Part shown: positions 57,643-64,000 of the stretch, piece after piece
Layout: each line of letters opens with the position of its first letter
Position numbering within the stretch: position 1 is the stretch's first letter
From: Verpa conica
Taxonomy: Eukaryota > Ascomycota > Pezizomycetes > Pezizales > Morchellaceae
Assembly: GCA_033030425.1 (NCBI GenBank)
Contig: JAUFSD010000001.1
Coordinates: forward strand, 1,054,001 to 1,118,000
Direction of reading: 5' to 3'
Length of the DNA stretch: 64,000 nt
The notes under the pieces: model-generated
The model's input: the letters and a program-made list of their open reading frames with translations, nothing else
The model's database searches: none
Told to the model about the DNA's origin: nothing
Made by a program: the position numbers and the translations under genes

Positions 57643-57960
57643 TGTCCGACAACATTTGTAATAAAGGAAAGTAACAGAGTGGGGTTTGGGTCATACGAGG
57701 AGAAGGCAGGGAGTATATAAGAGGGGGGCTTCGCCCTCTCCTGGTGGGATTTCTTTCGTTACGCAATCTTTTGTTTCTTATAGTATATCATAGGAATTCT
57801 CTGTTTCTTAGATTTGTTATATCTAAGAATTCTATCAAAGAACCGTCGCCGCCGTCCAAGTTCTCCTCGTTTTCCAAAGTACCCAAGTTTCCTGTCCGCG
57901 TCACCTAGGCATACCTCACTCGCCAAGGCCTCCGCTACAACTGCTGGCGGTGCTATAAGG
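57643..57960 (+). promoter_or_regulatory. LTR-promoter-like segment: TATATAA box followed by a hairpin
   Basis: From TGTCCGACAACATTTG the sequence leads to TATATAA (57714-57720), directly followed by GAGGGGGGCTTCGCCCTCTC, which folds into a hairpin. Element C has the same layout (TATAAATA then AGGGAGC/GCTCCCT). This looks like the TATA and R-region start of an LTR. Termini and duplication could not be fixed, so the call is tentative. Confidence 0.4.
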
Positions 57961-58348
57961 CGCTGTTCTCAATAGTTAGCATAGGTTCATAGAGTGGTAG
58001 TGAGTCGGTGGGGGGTGCTGGGGAGAGGGGTTGCAGGCGCGTTAATGTGGTACGGCCGGGTAACACCAGCACCTCTCCAGGAGACTGGGGGTGACAGTCT
58101 CTCGTCTGGGTGCTGAGGGGTCGGCAGCGTTCTCTAGGAGAGCGGGGCGAACTTTCTCCGCCTGGGTGACGAAAATCTCCCGGAGAGTTTTTTTATTTTT
58201 TGCTGATGTATGGCGCAAAATGAAATAGCGAATTAATCAGAGACAGCCACCTATTAGAATAAAGGAATCAATGAAGCAGGTATTGCAGGAGAAGTAAGAT
58301 AACATCAGCAAAAGTACTTTTCAATCCCAGAGCATTCTTGGGACAACT

Positions 58349-59978
58349 TGTAACGGGGGCACTCCCAGGGGAGTACTGCCGTACCAAAAAAAACCAACAA
58401 CCTCCCTTTCTGACGAGAAGCTTCAGCAGCGAGGCTTAGAACCGCTCGTCAACACGGAAGGTCGACAGTCCCTAGGCTAAACAGGTATAAGGATTTTTAA
58501 GGGTTGCAAACTAAAGACTTTAAAAGGCTCTGCTTCCCAGGGGAAGACAAACGTCTTTAGCAAAGAGTATGAGGGTCTCTGAACAACGGTTGTTCGTTGA
58601 CTAGCTTTCAAGGGGGACAGCGTGAGGGCAGCGTAACCACAGGATACAACTAACTCGATGGCAAGGTAACTATCCGTTACAAGCAAAATACCAAAGGTTT
58701 GTGAAGTAAGAAGTGGGTCCAGCGATCGCGAAGCGATGAAACAGCGGAGAGGCAGCGAAGAAAGAAGTTTGTATTAAATCTAACTGAAGAAACGTTGCGT
58801 AAAGAGAAAAGAAAGAAAACTATTACAGAGAGGGAGCAACGCTCCCTATTTATACCCAAACTTCCCATTCATACAATGCCTTTGTTCCCTTCCTCGATAC
58901 CTGTTACCCTACCTTCCTCCTTGCATGAGTCACGATGAGGCTCACCCTGGTACCCCTGATCGATCCGTGAAACTAGCAAGAATGATTGTCCTGGGGGAAG
59001 GACGGGTTTAAGCTATGATTTTGATTGCGAGCAGGCTGCCAAGAAGCGGGGGAACAATTCCTCCGCGCTTGGAAATCAACTGAGTCTAGAACGCCCCTAA
59101 GAACTAGCGGGGTCGATAGACTAGCGACTAAAAAGCGTCGGTTACTAAAAGCTCTGTAACTATTGCTAAAATGGTCCGATTTCAAATCCGATTGCACCTA
59201 TGGATTCGCAGCACCGTCCCCCATATACCCTCCGAGTTTGGTTCGGTTGGACGAATTTTCCTGACGGTTTTGGGGTTATTTTTGGGGTCCAAAACTTGTC
59301 TTTTTGTTAGGGAATCAGCAACTCAGGGGGGCCCCCTCTGCAAACGGCGGGTGGCACAGTGGGGCGCCTCGGGGGTGTTAGAAAACACAGAGTCCCCTAG
59401 GTAGGGTAACCCACTGGAGATCCCTGCCGTTGCTTAGATTCCTTTCCCACGTTCCTAGTCCAACCTGAGGACGTGGCGGAGAGGTAATCTTGATCCATAA
59501 GGATCTTAGGGCGAAGCACAAGGCATAGCCCCATATGGTTCGATTCGTGACGCCGCCAGGTTAATTATTAATTTTGCTGGCGGCCCTAACTACTAAGCCT
59601 AGCTTTGCTCTCATCTCACGGCTCTCGGCCTCCCATAAGGTTAGCCATCAGCGAAGCCGTTGTTATTTCTCCTAGAGGAACAGGAGCTTAACTCTGTTCA
59701 TGGAGGTAACTGCTTCAGTCTCATTGCACTAGTATCTCCCGTAGCTATAAGCTACAGACGCATTACTCTGGTCTCTGTTGCATACCGACGACGGTGAGCT
59801 TCGCTCCGTCCTAGGGGCTCGCCAGCTCGTTTAGGGATCGGGCTATCATAGTAATGACTTTCCTTAGTATCTATTGACCGGAATGGGATAGCTAGTCCTA
59901 TCCCTCAAGGGAGATCCTTAGGTGTCTCTATATGGAGAGGTACTTGAGACTAGTCATGACGATGGTTAGACCGTCACA
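58349..59978 (+). mobile_element. solo-LTR-like element B3 (1,258 bp without its own insertion)
   Basis: TGTAACGGGGGC...GACCGTCACA with a perfect 5-bp duplication CAACT (58344-58348 and 59979-59983). It is split by element C2 (58606-58972). Taking out C2 plus its 5-bp duplication leaves 1,258 bp, the length of B1. Confidence 0.92.
58606..58972 (+). mobile_element. element C2: 367-bp TTTCA...TGAAA insertion with internal promoter signature
   Basis: Ends TTTCAAGG and CCGTGAAA (7 of 8 inverted) with a perfect 5-bp duplication CTAGC (58601-58605 and 58973-58977). On the minus strand a TATAAATA box (58854-58847) is directly followed by the hairpin AGGGAGC-GTT-GCTCCCT (58847-58831). The 5-bp duplication and promoter fit a very short LTR, but the ends are not TG/CA. 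No coding capacity. It is the youngest layer: it sits in B3, which sits in A3. Confidence 0.82.
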
Positions 59979-60501
59979 CAACTGTGAGACAAATTACATA
60001 GTAGCTGGAGACACCACCCAGTCCCAAGAGACAAAATGCCTGTCCCTGGGATGGATCTTGGGACTGGGTGGTGTCTCTATTCTGTCCCAATTGTGTCCCA
60101 GTTGTGTCCCCCACTGTCCCCTTATCCCTGGGACTATCTGGGACTATTTTTGAAGAAAAAAAACTTTTGCTGATGAAGTTTAAACCTGAGGGCTTTAGGA
60201 TACTAATTGAAAGTATGCCAAAAAGAGTAAAAGAATGTATCAGGAAGAAGGGGAGTGCTACACACTACTAAGTGTTTTATATAAAAGCTTTTCTTATTAC
60301 TTTTATATATTTTTCAGATTGTCCATACATGTAAATAGAATCTGGAGGTGATCTGAAACACTGAGACCGTGCACAGCGTCCAATGACTTTTTACCTACAG
60401 CTGTACCTGAGTTGGCCAACAGCACAGGCTTGCAAAAGTGACCTTGTAGGAAAAACATGGGCTTCCAGTTACCGTATTCCAGAAACGCTTAAAGACTACA
60501 A

Positions 60502-60721
60502 GTACTCGTAAACCGCTGACGTTTGTAGAATCGACCTGGTCTGCATATAAGTGCAGATGACCTACCTCAGCGTAGAAAACTTCCCTTACTCAGTGTAGAG
60601 CCAATACCTTCGCTTTAGATTTTTTCTGAACTGTTATTTGGGCAGTATCCACTAGACCAACAACCATATGCACTCATATGCAGACCTGGTTGATTCTACA
60701 AACGTCAGCGGTTTACGAGTA
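60502..60721. mobile_element. MITE-like element F1 (220 bp, about 50-bp inverted repeats)
   Basis: Arms 60502-60551 and 60672-60721 are inverted copies differing at only a few positions, starting GTACTCGTAAACCGCTGACG and reaching GGTCTGCATAT. The centre is unique. No clear target duplication. Confidence 0.8.
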
Positions 60722-60833
60722 CTTTGCTCTTGACATGTACCTACATGTGTTTCTCTGTGCCAGATCTTCCGCTGCGCCTCTAATTGAACATGAACTTGCA
60801 TTTAAAGCCTGTGATACATGTACCTACTCTACT

Positions 60834-61043
60834 CTACTTGTAATTTCATGACGTTTTCAGAATTAGCCGGGTCCGAATATGGGTGCATATGGGTGGGAAT
60901 CCAGTACATGCTGCTAGAATAACACAAAAATGCGTCTTGGCAATTTGAATCACAGCGCAAAGACCAAATGGATTCCTCTGAACCTCTTATAATTCTTAGG
61001 ACTAGGGATACCGGTTCTCAAAACGTCATGAAATTACGAGTAC
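60834..61043. mobile_element. MITE-like element F2 (210 bp)
   Basis: Arms 60834-60868 and about 61009-61043: the right end reversed reads GTACTCGTAATTTCATGACG, the left CTACTTGTAATTTCATGACG. The terminal GTACTCGTAA and following TGACGTTT are shared with F1, so F1 and F2 are probably relatives. Confidence 0.7.
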
Positions 61044-61170
61044 ACATAGACCGCTGAGTTCGCTATCGGGGATTACGTGCGACATGCGACCTGCAGGAAA
61101 TGTCGGGTGGTGCACGTGAGTGGCTGATTTCCCCTCATCACATCTCGACATTGGAAGATCAATCTGATAA

Positions 61171-61195
61171 CATCCATCCATCCATCCATCCATCC
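61171..61195. repeat. (CATC)n microsatellite
   Basis: Six perfect CATC units, followed by degenerate CATT/CATC. Located about 125 bp upstream of the OCT1 start. Confidence 0.9.
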
Positions 61196-61317
61196 ACCTA
61201 TCCATTCATCAATTCATCTATACCTGTGAATCTTCGAATCATAATTCTCTAGTTCCTTTTTCTCTCCTTCTCCTTCTCCTCCGTCCCCTTCCCATCGCCC
61301 CTATATACCTAATTGAA

Positions 61318-63817
61318 ATGTACAGGGTTGTCCCACGACTGTGGATGTCACTATGCACCCGCTGCTGGCGGAAACAGCTTTTGTTCCAAAGACCATTTGC
61401 AACCGCCGTCGAATCCTCGGCCAGTAAGCTTCCAACATACAGCCCCACGTTGCATACGGCTCCGAGCGCTGGTTGGGAAGACAAGACCCTAAGGGATATC
61501 TTGTAAATTGAACCCGTCCCTTGATAGATTTCCAATAGTGTTCAATGCATGTATTTTACAACTACAAAAATCTTTCAAAATCCGAACCCTTAGCTAAAAC
61601 AGGCAACCAAAACTTCTCATATAGTGATAACCCAGACGTATGGCGCGAGTTCTCAGCAAAAAATTATACCCCCACCGCTCAGCGCACAGGCCTATTCCAA
61701 AACAAGGACCTCACCTCTGCAAAAGGTTTCCAGGTCTACGCCAACAGAACACTCCAGAAAGCAAAAAGACTAGTCGAAAAGATTCTCAACACCCAAGCTC
61801 CAGATGAGCTCGTCCGGATTGTCAAGGACCTTGATAGACTCAGTGACCTGCTATGTCGGGTCATTGACATGTCCGACTTTGTCCGGTCTACTCACCCGGA
61901 CCAGAAGATTATCCTAGCAGCTCATGGAGCTTACAGTGTCATGTATGAATATATGAACGTTCTTAACACGACTACTGGTTTATATGATGCTTTGAAGCGT
62001 GCGTTGGATAATCCAGAGGTTGTGGCAAAGTTTTCCGAGGAAGAGCAAGCGGTTGCGACGATATTGTACAAAGACTTTGAAAAGAGTGGTATAAATCTAC
62101 CGGCGGGGGCAAGAAGAAAGTTCGTAGAGCTATCAAATACGATTGCCGAATTAGGACCACAATTTGTCAACGAAATGGCCCCGGAAAAGTTTTACCTACA
62201 GTTCGATTCCTCACGCCTAAGAGGAATGGATCCAATGGTTGTTAGAGAGCTTACTCAACGAGGGAGAGTTACACTGCCAACGATTGGGATGCCTGCAAAT
62301 CATGCAATCAGATCTGTCGAGGACGAGCAAGTGAGGAGGGAGCTATATGTGGCTAGCCATACCAGCAGTACCAAGCAGATTAATATATTAGAAGAACTCT
62401 TAAGAAAACGGGCAGAGTTGGCAAACCTAGTTGGGCGTAAGAGCTATGCAGAGGCTGCACTTGCGGACAAGATGGCATCCTCACCAGGTTCGTGAGGTTC
62501 CGTACCATTTTTGCATCTTCTAATTGAATCTTACTGATACTGGCTGGTGACTTTTTAGAAGCAGTGACAAAGTTTTTAAACGCTCTTGCAGATGCCAATC
62601 GCCCCGCTGCCCAGACCGAACTTGATAGCCTCACCCTTCTAAAAAAACAGGCCGGTGAATCCCTTCCCCTCCAACCATGGGACAAGGACCTCTACACCAC
62701 AAAAATGATGCACGCTATGCGCTCCCGTCGTCGTGGCTCTGATATACTGTCATCCTATTTTTCCCTAGGCACCGTAATGCAGGGACTTTCCCGCCTCTTT
62801 AGCCGCCTCTACGGGGTCCGCTTCGTTCCCCGAGAGACCTCACCCGGGGAAACTTGGAACAACGATGTCCGCCGCCTTGACGTAATCGACGAAACAGATG
62901 GTCATATTGCAGTCGTCTACTGCGATCTCTTTGAGCGAGAAGGCAAGAACCCGAATCCAGCCCACTTTACTGTCCGCTGCTCCCGAAAAATCGAGGATGA
63001 AGAATACCTTGAAGAAGCACTCGAAGGCGAGCGAGAAGACGATGGGATGGCTTCCATCCGTCGCCCTGATGGATCACTCTACCAGCTTCCCACAATCGCC
63101 CTCATCTGTGACTTTTCGAGAGGTAGCCCGGCACTACTGAACTTCCGAGAGGTACAGACCCTCTTCCATGAGATGGGACACGCAGTACACTCGATGCTTG
63201 GCCGAACTGCCCTCCACAACGTTGCCGGGACACGTTGTGCAACGGACTGGGCAGAGCTTCCAAGTGTACTTATGGAGCACTTTGCGAAGGCTCCTGAGGT
63301 CCTTGGATTATTTGCGCGTCATTATGAAACTGATGAGCCACTTCCTATGTATCTCGTCACTGAACGTCTGAAACAAGAATCACTCTTAGAGGCTACCGAA
63401 ACCCGTACTCAGATCCTCCTCTCACTCCTGGACCAACGGTACCATTCATCTCTACCCCTCGAGCATGGTTTCAACTCGACAGATATTTACCATGACATTG
63501 AAGTAAAATACGGGCTTCTTCCACCAACAAAAGGGACATCCTGGCAGGGGTTTTTCGGCCATCTATTTGGTTATGGAGCTACTTATTATGCATATCTGTT
63601 TGACCGGGCAATAGCGGCAAAAGTATGGAAGGATGTATTTGAGCGGGATCCGCTAAGGAGGGATGCGGGGGAGCGGTATAAAGAAGAAGTACTTAGATGG
63701 GGTGGAGGGAGAAGCGGTTGGAAGTGTCTTTCAGGGGTATTACGGAAGGAAGAGTTGGAGGATGGCGGGGAGAAAGCGATGGTTGAGGTGGGGGAGTGGG
63801 GGAGTGAGTTGAAATAA
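61318..63817 (+). CDS. OCT1: mitochondrial intermediate peptidase (M3 metallopeptidase)
   Basis: Three exons: 61318-61502, 61625-62487 and 62559-63817 (768 aa; family about 770-800). The N-terminus is basic and lacks acidic residues (YRVVPRLWMSLCTRCWRKQL), as in a mitochondrial presequence. The first splice joins LRDIF to DNPDVWREF, restoring the FWREF-like motif, and TGLFQNKDLTSAKGF follows. The catalytic zinc site HEMGH is at 553-557 in TLFHEMGHAVHSMLG, followed by DWAELPSVLMEHF with the third ligand Glu. The terminal domain has GHLFGYGATYYAYLFDRAIA. OCT1 removes octapeptides from imported proteins already cut by the matrix processing peptidase. The last 40 residues are Gly/Glu-rich. Confidence 0.95.
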
Positions 63818-64000
63818 TAGATATCTTTATAGAGGTGTAAATTATATATTTATTGCATTTTATCTATTGTTTGTGGGGCATCTCTGCAGGCACTGTCAGG
63901 TTTTATGTAGATGTAGTATGTTTATAAGCTGATATAGTACATGGTACATTGTATTGTTATATTTATTGTACTTGGTCTAGTTGGTGGTTATTAACGCCTG
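63818..64000. other. 3' flank of OCT1
   Basis: AT-rich, with TATATTTATT-type runs. No feature seen up to the window edge. Confidence 0.5.

Larger units (their letters stand above)
54910..58208. mobile_element. CATCAGCAAA-family element E1 (3.3 kb), contains nested E2
   Basis: Ends CATCAGCAAAAACAAAG and, reversed, CATCAGCAAAAAATAAA, flanked by TA on each side (54908-54909, 58209-58210). The ends carry CTCTCCTGGAGAG / CTCTAGGAGAG palindromes on both sides. E2 (55077-56912) is inserted near its left end. The remainder includes two minisatellite units and an LTR-promoter-like segment near 57640-57960. No transposase recognised. Confidence 0.65.
58303..60175. mobile_element. CATCAGCAAA-family element A3, split by LTR B3
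   Basis: Left part 58303-58348 and right part 59979-60175 rebuild a 240-bp A element. Ends CATCAGCAAAAGTACTTTT and, reversed, CATCAGCAAAAGTTTTTTT, flanked by AA on both sides. The break is caused by B3 with CAACT duplicated. Confidence 0.88.
60178..61317. other. 1.1-kb region upstream of OCT1 with two MITE-like elements
   Basis: Contains inverted-repeat elements F1 and F2, a (CATC)n microsatellite and the OCT1 promoter. No gene seen. Confidence 0.55.

Overview
The window looks like nuclear DNA of a filamentous ascomycete (Pezizomycotina). Genes are broken by many short GT-AG introns (mostly 48-90 nt) with CTAAC/CTAAT-like branch sites. The gene set includes a SepH/Cdc7-type septation kinase, RHO1 with a CAAX end, fungal-only families (DUF2408, YFH7-like kinase) and Ser/Thr-rich wall proteins. 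High intron density and large transposon-filled gaps suggest a Pezizomycete (truffle or morel relatives); this placement is inference.

Layout: 0.6-3.1 kb holds a membrane-anchored J-protein and the mitochondrial porin, divided by a short intergenic stretch. 4.9-8.3 kb holds a Mid2-like wall sensor and a vacuolar PQ-loop transporter. 10.8-13.1 kb holds a RUD3-like Golgi coiled-coil protein, and 16.8-17.6 kb a small secreted Thr/Ser-rich protein. 19.1-31.8 kb is a dense block: UFD2, RHO1, a DUF2408 protein, ribosomal P1 and glutathione synthetase. 32.3-37.0 kb is the SepH kinase. 38.4-46.9 kb holds PNO1, dihydrofolate synthase, a YFH7-like kinase, a hypothetical protein and a TLS1 homologue. 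61.3-63.8 kb holds the mitochondrial intermediate peptidase. The 18 genes are ordinary housekeeping or cell-biology genes and form no evident pathway cluster. Exon structures given were built by reading splice sites and keeping frame; each sums to an intact reading frame.

48.0-60.2 kb is a stratified transposon nest with no host gene. It contains a TIR family ending in CATCAGCAAA that duplicates only 2 bp (AA or TA), with copies of 240 bp, about 240 bp split twice, 1.8 kb, 3.3 kb and 4.7 kb. It also holds three near-identical 1,256-1,258-bp TG...CA elements with 5-bp duplications (best read as solo LTRs), two copies of a TTTCA...TGAAA element, and a hAT-like 422-bp element with 8-bp duplication. 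Insertions within insertions allow their relative ages to be read. The 4.7-kb member (49816-54508) carries coding remnants and is the best candidate for the undescribed system. Four other short inverted-repeat (MITE-like) elements and a 92-bp foldback lie in the gene-poor gaps.
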